Of a DNA stretch of 64,000 nt, positions 23,084 through 34,116 are shown in pieces (positions within the stretch are counted from its first letter, which is position 1; every line of letters starts with the position of its first letter). The DNA is taken from assembly GCA_025084515.1 (NCBI GenBank), contig JAJAGP010000433.1, positions 322,496-386,495 on the forward strand, read 5' to 3'. Below the pieces are notes generated by a model, which saw nothing but the letters and a program-made list of their open reading frames with translations, was not told the DNA's origin and did no database searches. A program made the position numbers and the translations under genes. The stretch is from Ancistrus triradiatus. Its lineage: Eukaryota > Chordata > Actinopteri > Siluriformes > Loricariidae.

Positions 23084-24702
23084 CAGTGGTGCTTCAAAGT
23101 TTGTGAACCCTTTGGAATTTTTTATATTTCTCCAATAAATATGACCTAAAATATCATCAGATTTTCACACAAGTCCTAAAAGTATATAAAAAGAACCCAG
23201 TTAAAGAAATGAGACAAATATATTATACTTGGTCATTTATTTATTGAGGAAAATGATTCAATATTTCATATTAGTGAGTGACAAAAGTATGTGAACCTCT
23301 AGGATTAGCAGTTAATTTGAAGCTGAAATTAGAGTCAGGTGTTTTCAATCAATGGGATGACAATCATGTGTGAGTGGGCACCCTGTTTTATTTAAAGAAC
23401 AGGGATCTATCAAAGTCTGCTCTTCACAACACATGTTTGTGGAAGTGTATCATGGCATGAACAAAGGAGATTTCTGAGGACCTCAGAAAAGAGTAGTTGA
23501 TGCTCATCAGGCTGGAAAAGGTTACAAAATCATCTCTAAAGAGTTTGGACTCCACCAATCCACAGTCAGACAGATTGTGTACAAATGGAGGAATTACAAG
23601 ACCATTGTTACCCTCCCCAGGAGTGGTCAACCAACAAAGATCATTCAAAAAGCAAGGCGTGTAATTGTTGGCGTGGTCACAAAGGACCCCAGGGTAACTT
23701 CTAAGCAACTGAAGGCCTCTCTCACGTTGGCTGATGTTAATTTTGCTAATGCTAACTATACCGCTAATGCTAACCATCAGAAGAACACTGAACAACAATG
23801 GTGTGCATGGGAGGGTTGCAAGGAGAAATCCACTGCTCTCCAAAAAGAACATTGCTGCTCGTCTGCAGTTTGCTAAAGATCATGTGGACAAGCCAGAAGA
23901 CTTTTGGAAGAATGTTTTGTGGACAGTTGAGACCAAAACAGAACTTTTTGGTTTAAAAGAAAAGCGTTATGTTTGGAGAAAGGAAAACACTGCATTCCAG
24001 CATAAGAACCTTATCCCATCTGTGAAACATGGTAGTGGTAGTATCGTGGTTTGGGCCTGTTTTGCTGCATCTGGGCCAGGACCACTTGCCATCATTGATG
24101 GAACAATGAATTCTGAATTATATCAGATAGTTCTAAAGGAAAAATCCAGGACATCTGTCCATGAACTGAATCTCAAGAGAAGGTAGGTCATGCAGCAAGA
24201 CAATGACCCCAAGCACACAAGTTGGTCTACCAAAGAATGGTTAAAGAAGAATAAAGTTAATGTCTTGGAATGGCCAAGTCAAAGTCCTGACCTTATTACA
24301 ATTGAAAAGTTGTGGAAGGACCTGAAGCGAGCAGTTAATGTGAGGAAACCCACCAACATCCCAGAGTTGAAGATGTTCTGTACAGAGGAATGGGCTAAAA
24401 TTCCTCCAAGTCGGTGTGCAGGACTGATCAACAGTTACAGGAAACGTTTTTTTGCAGTTATTGTTGCACAGGGGGGTCACACCAGATACTGAAAGCAAAG
24501 GTTCACATACTTTTGCCACTCACTAATATGTAATATTGGATCGTTTTCTTCAATAAATAAATGACCAAGTATAATATTTTTGTCTCATTTGTTTAACTGG
24601 GTTCTCTTTATCTAATTTTAGGACTTGTGTGAAAATCTATAATGTTTTAGTTCATATTTATGAAGAAATTCTAAAGGGTTCACAAACTTTCAAGCACCAC
24701 TG
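23084..24702 (+). mobile_element. Tc1-like transposon, family A, complete ends
   Basis: Termini are 'cagtggtgcttcaaagtttg' (23084) and 'caaactttcaagcaccactg' (to 24702), each followed by or preceded by TA. The length, 1619 bp, is normal for the family. The element is inserted in an older transposase relic, showing two rounds of insertion. Confidence 0.94.
23452..24492 (+). pseudogene. Tc1-like transposase, family A, broken
   Basis: The frame begins at the ATG at 23452 but has a stop two codons later (GCA TGA) and a frameshift near 23500. The segment 23734-24186 holds 'TIRRTLNNNGVHGRVARR', 'WTVETKTELFG' (the first catalytic Asp changed to Val) and 'SIVVWACFAASGPGP'. A TAG at 24187 interrupts it. 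The frame continues at 24190 with 'MQQDNDPKHTSWST' (second catalytic Asp present) to a normal end at 24492 ('VAQGGHTRY'). A slippage-like expansion of 'gctaatgctaac' sits at about 23743-23776. Confidence 0.9.
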
Positions 24703-25385
24703 TATGTCCAGTTCAACAAAAAAATGGTTTACTGAACACAAAATCAAGCTTATATAAACAATTAGTACCAATTAACTGATGTTTCTCCTCTAGATTTTAT
24801 GACAGCCTGAATTCTTTGAGTCAGGTTCCAATTTTCTTGAATAGTAGTCACCAGATTTGCTTTGCAGAATGGAGCCTTGTCATGGACCAATTTTTAAAAA
24901 GTCAACCAGATTGAGATCCAGACTGTTTGTTGGCCATGTCTTTGAGCTGATATTTCTGTCCTGATAAAAGCTTTTTACACTCTTTGCTGTGTGCCAAGAT
25001 GCATTATCAAACTTAAAAATGACTGTCATCACCAAAAACATTTTCTATCAGTGGAATGATAAAAATTGTCCAGCATTTCAATGTTAACCTGTGCACTGAC
25101 TGTTTAGGTGATTATTGCCATCTTTCTTGCAGTTCTGTCACATCCATTCTCTGCTGTTTCCATCCATGTGTTTTTCATGTGTTTTGTAGTGCATTTTCTA
25201 TTTTCCAGAAATATTGCCTTGAGTTTTCTATCCTGACATTTTACTTGGCGTACCCATATGTTTTCCTTTTGTAATCTTCCTATGTGGCTTACGTATACTT
25301 GCACTGAATTTTAGACAGAGCTGACTGGGAGCAACCATCATAATTTGCTACACTCCTGGTTGGATTTCCTTCTTGAATCTTCTTT
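24703..25385. mobile_element. Tail of split relic F plus another Tc1-like fragment
   Basis: 24703-24770 continues the relic left of the family A element. From about 24790 to 25110 the minus strand carries weak similarity to another transposase 3' region ('tgtgccaagatgcattatca', 'ttgttggccatgtctttgag'). No frame is intact. Confidence 0.4.
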
Positions 25386-25387
25386 TT

Positions 25388-27938
25388 TTTCTTTCGGTTG
25401 TTCCCATCAGGGGTCAACAGAGTAGATCACACCTCTCCATCTTGCCCTGTCTTGTACATCCTCCTCTATCACACCAACCGTCTGCATGTCCTCCTTCACA
25501 GCATACAGAAACCTTCTTTTTTGCCTTCCTCTTCTTCTCCTGCCTGGCAGCGCCATACCCAGCACCCTTCTCCCAATGTAGCCCTCTTCTCTCCTCTGCA
25601 CATGCCCAAACCATCTCAACCTTGCCTCCCTAACTTTGTCTCCAAAACATCCTACCTGCGTTGCTCCTTTAATAAACGCATTCCTGATCCTGTCCATCCT
25701 TGTCACCTCTAAAGAGAATCATAGCAATTTCATCTCTTCCACCTCCAGCTCCCTCTCTTGTCCTTTTGTGAGTGCCACTGTCTCCAAGCCATACAACATA
25801 GCAGGCCTCACCACTGTCTTGTACATTTTACGTTTCATTCTGGCAGATACTCTTTGATCACAAATCACTCCTGCCACTCTACGCCACCCACTCCACCCTG
25901 CCTGCACTCGCTTCTTCATCTCTCTACCACACTCACCATTACTTTGGACACTTAACCCCAAGTACTTAAACTCATCCACTCTCAACACCGCTGCTCTTTA
26001 AAACTCCACCTTTTCTCCACCCCAATTCACGCACAGGTACTTAGTTTTGCTTCTGCTAACTTTCATTCCCCTTCTCTCCAATTCATATATTACCACAACC
26101 CTTCTCTCGGCACTCTGTCATAAGCTTTCTCTAAATCCACAACCACACAATGCAACTCCTTCTTGCCTTCTCAGTACTTTTCCATTAACACTCTCAAAGC
26201 AAACATGGCATCTGTGGTGCACTTTGCATGCATGAAGCCATATTATTGCTCACAAGTCCTCACTTCTTCTCTCAGCCTAGCTTTCACTACTCTTTCCGAG
26301 ATCTTTCTGCTGTGATTGATCAACTTTATCCCTCAGTACAGCTCTGCACATCACTCCATTCTTGGAACCATTACACTTCTTTTCCATTCTTCATGCATCC
26401 TCTCACCTTCCGAGATATTGTTAAACAATGTAGTTAATAACTATACTGCTATATCTCTTAAGCATTTCCATGCCTCCACTGGTATACCATCTGGACCCAC
26501 TGCCTTTCCACTCTTCATTCTCTTTATTGCAGTTTTCACTTCCTCCTTGCTAATCTGAGGCACTGCCTGATTCTCAATCTCCAGATCATCCAGCCTTCTC
26601 TCTTTCATTTCCTTCATTCATCAATTCCTCAAAGTATTCTTTCCAGCTTCACAATATACTCTCTTCATTTGTCAACACATTCCCATTTTCATCCTTTATC
26701 ATCCTAACTTGCTGTACATCCCACCCAAATCAGTCCCTCTGTCTAGTCAATTGGTACAAGTCCTTTTCACCTTCCTTAGTGTCCAACCTCTTATACAGCT
26801 TCCCATACTCTCTTTCTGTAGCCTTTGCCACTTCCCTTTTTGCCTTACGCCACATTTCCTTATACTCATGTCTACTTTCTTCATCTGTATGGAGATCCCA
26901 GTTCTTTTTTGCTAGCCTCTTCATTTTTAACATTTCTTGAACTTCCTCATTCCACCACCAAGTCTCCTTTTCTTCCTTCCTCCAACCAGATGTCACACCA
27001 AGTACCTTCCTAGCTGATTCCCTCACTAATTTCGCAGTTGAGGTCAAATTCTCTAGCACCCCTACACCACCCCCCCAGTGTTTTTCACACCTCTTCCGTA
27101 AATTTCACACCATTGTCTTCTTCCTTTAACTTTCACCACTTGATTCTTGGTTCAGCCTTCACTCTCTTCCTCCTTTTCACCTTCAGAGACAACCTAAGTA
27201 CCACCATCCGATTCTGTCTTACTACACTCTCTCCTACCACCACCTTATAGTCTCCAATTTCTTTTAAGTTGCATCTCCTGCATAAGATATCCACCTTCCT
27301 CCACTCTTATACGTCACCCTGTGTTCCTCCTTCTTCTTAAAGTATGTGTTTACTACTGCCATTTCCGTCTGTTTTGCAAAATCCACCACCATCTGCCCTT
27401 CCCTATTCCTGTCATTAACACTGTATCTTCCCAACACATTATCATCACCTCTGTTTCCTTCACCGACATGCCCACTAAAGTCCGCTCCAATCACCACCCT
27501 TTCTTCTTTAGATATGCTCTTCACCACTTCATCTAAACTCATTCCATAAATCTGCTTTCTCCTCCATCTCACAACCCACTTGTGGGGCATATGCGCTGAT
27601 GACATTCATCAGCACTCCATTTCCAGCTTCACACTCATCACTCTATCAGACACTCTCTTAATCTCCAATACACTCTTGGCGTACTCTTCCTTTAGGATTA
27701 TACCTACCCCATTTCTCCTTCCTCTACACTATGGTAGAACAGTTTGAATCCACCTCCAATGCTCCTAACCTTACTCCCCTTCCACTTGGTCTCCTGTACA
27801 CAAAGTATATCTACTGTTCTTCTCTCCATCATGTCAGCTAACTCTCTCCCTTTACCAGTCATATTGCCCACATTCAAAGTTCCAACTCTCACCTCCACCT
27901 TCCTACCCTTCCACCTCTTTCCACCTCTATGTACCAGT
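25388..27938 (-). mobile_element. RTE-like non-LTR retrotransposon, near full-length, broken
   Basis: Read on the minus strand, the 5' part (about 27880-27260) encodes an APE-type endonuclease: 'VGTLNVGNMTGKG', 'DILCVQETKWKGSK' (catalytic Glu), 'IGADFSGHVGEGNRG' and 'NTYFKKKEEHRVTYKSGGR'. The centre (about 27060-26730) is the linker before the reverse transcriptase. The 3' part codes 'EFKYLGLSVQSNGE' and 'VVRPAMLYGLETVALT' (about 25970-25760), then the C-terminal 'ARLRWFGHVQRREEGYIG' (about 25620). At least five frames are needed, so it is dead. The architecture (endonuclease, reverse transcriptase, no separate ORF1 visible) fits RTE/BovB-type elements often annotated as 'craniofacial development protein 2-like'; the clade is my inference. 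Confidence 0.85.
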
Positions 27939-27940
27939 AT

Positions 27941-28269
27941 CCTGAAGCTGTTCTGTACGGAGGAATGGGCTAAAATTGTGCAGGACTGATCAACAGCTAC
28001 AGGAAACATTTAGTTGCAGTTATTGCTGCATAGGGGGGTCACACCACATACTGAAAGCAAAGGTTCAGTTTGCCACTCACTAATATGCAATATTGGATAT
28101 TTTTTCTCAATAAATAAATGACCAAGTATAATATTTGTGTCTCATTTGTTTAACTGGGTTCTCTTTATCCACGTTTAGGACTTGTGTGAAAATCTGATGA
28201 TGTTTTAGGTCATATTTATGGAGAAATATAGGAAATTCTAAAAGGTTCACAAACTTTCAAGCATCACTG
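27941..28269 (+). mobile_element. 3' fragment of Tc1-like family A
   Basis: The sequence starts abruptly at 'cctgaagctgttctgta' next to the 5' end of the LINE and runs through the transposase end ('gtgcaggactgatcaacag') to the terminus 'caaactttcaagcatcactg', followed by TA. The first 80 percent of the element is missing. Confidence 0.88.
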
Positions 28270-28339
28270 TAGATAAGAGCTGAACTGAACTGTTTGTTTT
28301 ATTTGATGTCACATTGGCATCAATGGCTATTCACATCAG

Positions 28340-28555
28340 GAGCAAGGTTACATCTATACTAGTCATTCACATTCGCACTGGGACCATTTAGACCAGTTAA
28401 CCAAATGCATTTCTTTGGAATGTGGGAGGAAACCGGAGTAAACCCAAGTGGACACAGGACAGACATGTAAACATCACACAGGCATGGTTGGGATTGAACC
28501 GGGGATCTGTGAGGCGATTGCGAAAACCACTTGCGCCACCGTGCCACCAATGAAG
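28340..28555. repeat. Dispersed SINE/LINE-derived repeat
   Basis: 'gtgggaggaaaccggagta', 'aacccaagtggacacagg' and 'ggttgggattgaaccgggga' are the consensus phrases of a very common fish interspersed repeat. The last resembles the complement of a tRNA B box. Related copies are at 31870-32225 and 60830-61080. Confidence 0.6.
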
Positions 28556-28959
28556 AGATATTTAAGGCTCCTTAAAACTCAAAACTACAATATTACAATT
28601 AATGGTAATCTATTTCATTAAGATAGACTTCAGCTGAGCAGGATTCTCAGAGATGTCAGGTGCTGGCATTTTTGGCTACAATTTAGTATTTTTCCTGTAA
28701 ACTGTTATTTATTGGTTGGTTTTGCTTACATTTATGACACTGCATTTATTAAACTGTGTTCTTCATTAGACTTATTTAAATATTTTTCTTCATTTTTTCA
28801 TTACTAAATAATGTAATGTGATGGTGGTGGTGAGGAGGGACAGCTAAACAGGATGCAACTTAGGTCTTACAAAGGTATTGCAGCAGCCCTGGATACAGGG
28901 CTGGACCACTTTTCACTATATCACAGTATATAAAAGACACAATTCTATTATGAAATTAA

Positions 28960-29100
28960 TTCCTGATTCTCAGCACTGGCCAGAGGAGTATGGGCTTCCA
29001 CAGCTGAGTCTACGTTCTTCCCAAGGTTTCTTCCTCCATGACTATAGAACGTTATTCCTTGTCACTGTCAACTGTCACTGTATTGAGGGTTTTTTAGGTG
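28960..29100 (+). mobile_element. Fragment of L2/Rex-like LINE 3' UTR
   Basis: 'cttcccaaggtttcttcctc' and 'ttattccttgtcactgtca' match the 3' UTR of the element at 2620-3885 (3699-3745). No coding part is present. Confidence 0.55.
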
Positions 29101-29600
29101 AAGAGAATGACTTTAAATGAATCTGTTCTGGGACAGGAAGCCTGTGAAGCTTTTGGAGGTCAGGGGTGATGTGATCATGGACGCGAGAGTGAGTTAACAG
29201 GCATGCAGCAGAGTACTGGATGCTCTTGAATTTATCTACGACATTGGATGACGTACCAAAAAGAATACTGTTATATAATAAGAATGCAGTAGTCAATTCT
29301 TGATGTGATTAAGGTATGGCTCAAATTTTTGGCTGGAGAGATTGATGGACAGATATGTGCTGTGTTTTTCACATAGAACAAGGCCGTTCTGATCGTTTGT
29401 TTGATATGGTGTTTGAATAAGAGGTTGCTGTTGAAAAAGACTCTAAGGCTGCAAATGTGTCAGGAGACAGACAGTGTGGAATTATTGATGGTGAGGCAGA
29501 AGTTGTGACTGGTTTTTGAAAGAGATTTGACACCTATGATGATCATGTCTGATTTATCACAGTTCAGTTTGTGGAAGTTGGCATGCACTAGCTCCTAGCA
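29100..29600 (-). mobile_element. Possible LINE reverse-transcriptase tail fragment
   Basis: The minus frame 29296-29075 contains 'SIQYSAACLLTHSRVHDHIT' and 'LQKLHRLPV', like the L2/Rex region that normally reads 'QN-AARL-T---R-EHITP-L--LHWLPV'. The rest is not readable. Confidence 0.45.
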
Positions 29601-29787
29601 TGCAGACTGTGGGAGGTATTTACTACTGAGTGACATTTGACTATGTGGGGAATTAATGTTTGATGGCTATTTGGCTGGGAGGGGTATTTAGGGTTGAGGG
29701 CTATTGCACTATGGAGGAATTTAGGTTTGAGGCTAACTTGGCTTTACACGGCTTTGACAATTGAAGACCATTAGACTGTGGGACATA

Positions 29788-30997
29788 CACTGGCACTTGC
29801 GAACCCTTTGGGATTTTCCATTTTTCGGCATTAATCTATTTATTTATTTTATACATAAATTATTACATGCGAGTGGCAAAAGATTGGAAACCTTTGTTTT
29901 CAGGATCTGTTGTGACCTAGTTGTGCAGTAATGACTGCAACTAAATGTTTCCACTAACTGTTGTTCAGTCCTTTAGTCAGCTTGGAGGCATTTTAGCCCA
30001 TTGCTTTGTACAGAACAGGGATGTTGGTGAGTTTCCTCAGATTAACTGCTTTCATGTCCTTCCACTACTTTTGTGTTGGATTAAGGTCAGGACATTGACT
30101 TGGACATTCCAGAACATTAAGTTTACTTTTCTTTAACCATTCTTTCACAGAATGACTTGTGTGCTTAAGGTTATTGTCTTGTTGCATGACCACATTCTCT
30201 TGAGATTGAATTCACAGATATGCCCTGACATCTTCTTTTAGAATGTGCTGGTGAAATTACAAATTAATTTTTCCATCATTGGTGACAAGCATTTTTGGTC
30301 TCATCCATCCACAAAATGTTTTTTTTTTCAGTATTCTTCTGGCTTGTCATTGTAATCTTTAACAAATTGCAGATGGACAATAATGTTCTTTTTGGAGAGC
30401 AGTGGCTTGTTCCTTGCAATTATAACACTGTTTTTCAGCGTTCACCTGATTGGATTCATGAACATTAGCTTAGCCAAAGAGAGAGAGTAGCATTTAGTTG
30501 TTTCGAAGTTACCCTGAGTTCCTTTGTGACTTCTTGGTTTAATACATTCCTTGCACTTGGAGTGATCTTTACTGATCAACTATGCCTGGGGAGGGTAACA
30601 ATGGTCTTGAATTTTCTCCATTTGTACATAATCTGTCTGACTGAGGCCAAGTCCTTTATGGTTTGTAAGTTTTTCCAACTGATGAGCATCAGCATCTCTT
30701 TTCATAAGAAATCCCCATTTTTATTCCTCAGAATCTCATTGTTGTGTGTCAAATATGTTGTGAAATCCGGCTTTCCTAAATCCATGTTTTTTAAACACAA
30801 CAGGCACCTGATTGTCATCCCATTGATTGAAAACATCTAATTTCACCTTCAAAATAACAATAATCCTAGAGACCACTCACCGATATGTAATATTACATAA
30901 TTTTTCTAAATTAAAAAATGACTAAGTATAATATTTTGTGTCATTTGCTTAATTATTTTTACCTACTATTAAAGCTTATGTGAAAACCTGATGATGC
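29788..30997 (-). mobile_element. Old Tc1-like relic, family A
   Basis: A decayed terminus ('cactggcacttgcgaaccct') after TA at 29786 is followed by the minus-orientation landmarks of family A: 'tgacttgtgtgcttaaggtt', 'atgttctttttggagagcag' and 'ctttacagattgatc'-like remnants through about 30960. The far terminus is no longer recognisable, and no frame longer than about 100 codons survives. Confidence 0.75.
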
Positions 30998-31450
30998 CAA
31001 GCCTATTGAAGAATGGACGTGTCTTCCTTGTAGTGCTGGAAATGAGGGAGCGCTGAAAAATAAGAGGACAGTGACATCTGGTGGTGTAAAATATTTAATA
31101 GCAACATTAACAGGGGTATGTTGTTGATTTCACAGTTAAATTGTGAAGTTCTGATACTTATGTTCAGTTAGTAAAAGCGCCGCAATTAATTTACTTATAT
31201 TATAATTAAATAGTATAATTAAATATATGTGAATATTATTGTCAGTAATTTGCTACAATAAAAAGTTTAAATGTGTTTTTCTTTTCAAAGTTGTCTCCAA
31301 GCAATGTGAAAGCACTAACAGTTAATACTTACGATCACCACAGGTTGAAGGATTAGCAAAAATGTTACTCAAGTAAAAGTTGTTCCATAAAAAAATACTT
31401 CAGCAAAGTATCCATATTAATAATTATGATTAAAAATACAATTGATTAAT

Positions 31451-31451
<1 letters not shown>

Positions 31452-31513
<62 letters not shown>
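31452..31513. repeat. (AT)n microsatellite
   Basis: About 30 uninterrupted AT units in an already AT-rich stretch. Confidence 0.97.
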
Positions 31514-31516
<3 letters not shown>

Positions 31517-31869
31517 TCGAAATCCTATAACGCACTATAAAGACATGTATCATGTAGCAGTTAATAAGTGAATAATGCAATCATTCATAACAGAACACAA
31601 ACAAAAAAGAACAGATTTTGCAGCTAATTTCAAGAAACCAAGCGCCCATCCCACATCAGTGACAATAAAAGCATTGCATATCTTTTAATATCCCTTTTAA
31701 TATCAGAAACTCTTTAAGATTTAGTGTTTAAGAGTCAGTGGTGACTAAGTCTTTCATTTATACATCTTTATACTTTTTAAAATTCTAAAATTTACATTAC
31801 ATTACATTAGTTTGCTTCCAAATTTAATGGGTTTGTTAACCCTTTAACATGGTAACTATGTTATTCACT

Positions 31870-31960
31870 TAATCTGGAACAGGGTCATGGAAGAGCCGGT
31901 GCCAAGCTGCCAGCAAAGGATGAAGGACCAACCCTAGACAGGGCACCAATCCATCATAGG

Positions 31961-32027
<67 letters not shown>

Positions 32028-32225
32028 GGTCAGTTTAGTGTAATTAATTTACCTAAAGCACATCTTTGGACTATGGGAGGAAACCAGAGTACCCGGAGTA
32101 AACCCACATGAGGAGGACATGCACTCTCTATACAGAAAAGACCCAGAGCGCTCAACCCAGGACATGATGTGCTTTGAGGTGCTTCTCACTTTGAGGTGCA
32201 GTGCTACCCAACAAGACACCATGCC
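31870..32225. repeat. Dispersed repeat containing (AC)n
   Basis: Same repeat family as 28340 and 60830: 'ggtcatggaagagccggtg', 'agggcaccaatccatcatag', then an AC run (31966-32024), then 'tgggaggaaaccagagtacc'. The microsatellite sits at a fixed place inside the repeat consensus. Confidence 0.65.
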
Positions 32226-32599
32226 GAGTACTAATTTTTACTAATCAATACAAATTTTTTCATATATGTTTCATATATGTTCATGGAGTACAGTATAGGA
32301 TGTATTTTTACAGTATGTACAGTAATATCAAGTATGTAGCCCATATTCCCAAACAATGTAAATTTCCAAAAGCTATTGGCTGTTTCAGTCAAATAAGAGG
32401 TGAATACAATTAAGCATACAGCCATGCGGTCTCCATAGACAGACACTGCCAAGAGAATCGGATTGATTCTCCATTCAGCATATCAAAGAGCTTCACAGAT
32501 TGCATTGCCATGGCTGATCAGCATTACACAATCCAAGATAACCTTGCTTAATTACAAGCATGTTAATTACAAGTTTTTAAACATTGTGTTCTCTCTATT

Positions 32600-32945
32600 A
32601 GACACATCTACCATATTTCTCCACCATGTAGATGTAGTCAGAGACTACATCTGTTGTTGCACAGTTTGTGTAAGTCATCCTCTAATTCTTCATCAGTGCT
32701 CACAGGACATTGCCTACAGTGTGCTGGTGGCTACACATTTAGGTTGGTGGACTATTTTCAATCCAGCAGAGACACTGTGTTTAGAAACTCCAATCACACC
32801 ACCACATCAGTGTCACTGCAGTGCTGAGAATGATCCACCACCCAAATAGAACCTGATCTGAAGTGGTCCCATGAGGGTCCTGATCATTAGAGAACACAGT
32901 AGAGACAGGTGGACTACATCCTGTAATTGTGGAACTACAAAAATT
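32600..32945 (+). mobile_element. Copy of the fold-back repeat family
   Basis: 'cttcatcagtgctcacagga' and 'cactgcagtgctgagaatga' match 15876 onward and the arms at 15660/16045. 'ctgtaattgtggaactacaa' matches the segment beside the arm at 16165. There is one arm only, so it is a truncated copy. Confidence 0.65.
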
Positions 32946-33115
32946 GCAGAAAGGCTTGCTTCCCACAATTGAAAAGTTGTCTTCTAATGATGAGCGATTG
33001 CAAAAGTTATTTTTCAACAAGACAGTGCTCCTGCTCAAACTGCAAAGACCACCAAGAAGTGGCTTGAGAACAAGTCCATCAGGCTCATGTTTTAGCCTGG
33101 CCAGAGTCTAGATAG
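32946..33115 (+). mobile_element. Transposase relic
   Basis: 'ttcaacaagacagtgctcct' and 'accaccaagaagtggcttga' resemble the QQDNAP/KKWL region of Tc1-like transposases. It is a short fragment with no termini. Confidence 0.4.
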
Positions 33116-33119
33116 AGGT

Positions 33120-33993
33120 AGGTATATGTAATCTATAGAGGATACTTGTTTTTTCATTAAACACAAACTAACTCGGAAAGATTTTTCAGCCATTTTAACC
33201 TGTACCATTCCACTGCCATTGAGTGGATCAACACTGACACTTATTTCTGTTAACCAGAACAAAACCATATAAGGAAATCAAATGGAAAATTACTTTATCT
33301 ATTTGTTTAATTCTTGCAAATTTTCTGATCAAGTATTTGCTGTTGATGCCATTAAAAGCTTAATATTTTGCAAATTTGGGATTTGGCGTTTTTTCCCCAG
33401 GAATGCACTTGTTGAAGCGTAAGGTATAAGTACATTTATCTTAGTAAGGCACTTTCACAGTTGTTGCTTTTTCTTTCAAAGACCTTTTATTTATGTCAGA
33501 GCTTGACACTTGCTTGTCACAAGTACAGTACTACAGTACACAACTTTTATCAGTACAAGCTTAATACAAAGTACACAATGTGTTCCAGCAAGTCAACCAA
33601 AAATGTGCTTGTACCATATGTATAATGGTTTGCAAAGCTAATTTACAGTACATATGTTCCTGGTACAAGTGAAAAATAAGTATTATACAAATTATTCATT
33701 ATGATTATCACTCAATGTCATGGAGACACAAAATCTCCAAACTTAAAAGCAACCTTTGCAGGCCAAACATGACCCAAATGTCTATTGACTGTTCACCATA
33801 ATGCTGACGAGATTTATATATATTTATGCCAAATATAATAAAGCTATACATTTTACTCAACATCTGTATTTGCTGCATGAAAAGTCATTTTTTTATAAGA
33901 CCAGTTCTCACCCTATTCAATACAAATATTTTTAATGATATGTTATATGCTATTTAAATTCATTACTTTTACGGCCTTGCAGTGTGATGCTGA
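33120..33993 (-). other. Likely tnn 3' UTR and downstream sequence
   Basis: AT-rich sequence following the stop codon with one AATAAA at 33491-33486. No ORF or transposon is evident. Confidence 0.4.
33486..33491 (-). terminator. Candidate polyadenylation signal of tnn
   Basis: AATAAA on the minus strand, about 500 bp beyond the stop codon. No other canonical hexamer is obvious nearer the stop. There is no transcript evidence. Confidence 0.4.
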
Positions 33994-34116
33994 TTAGGCA
34001 GCTGCCCTCCTCTTGAGTGATCTCTTCTTCCGGCTGGCTGTTCCTACTGGGCGGATCTTAATCTCTGAGAAGTCTAGAGAAGTGAGGTGGCCCTTCCATG
34101 GCTTCCAGTTCATCCC
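33994..34116 (-). CDS. tnn: tnn last coding exon
   Basis: 123 nt to TAA at 33994-33996. Reads 'GMNWKPWKGHLTSLDFSEIK' 'IRPVGTASRKKRSLKRRAAA'. It holds the end of the fibrinogen-like domain and a strongly basic C-terminal tail, as in other tenascins. Confidence 0.93.
   Translation of the reverse strand, partial: GMNWKPWKGHLTSLDFSEIKIRPVGTASRKKRSLKRRAAA

Noticed and set aside
25373..27250. Many plus-strand ORFs rich in Ser/Pro/Leu
   Set aside because: All are antisense to the RTE-like LINE on the minus strand; the skewed composition explains the open frames.
28480..28530. tRNA gene suggested by a B-box-like sequence
   Set aside because: No matching A box at the right spacing and no cloverleaf; it is part of a dispersed repeat.
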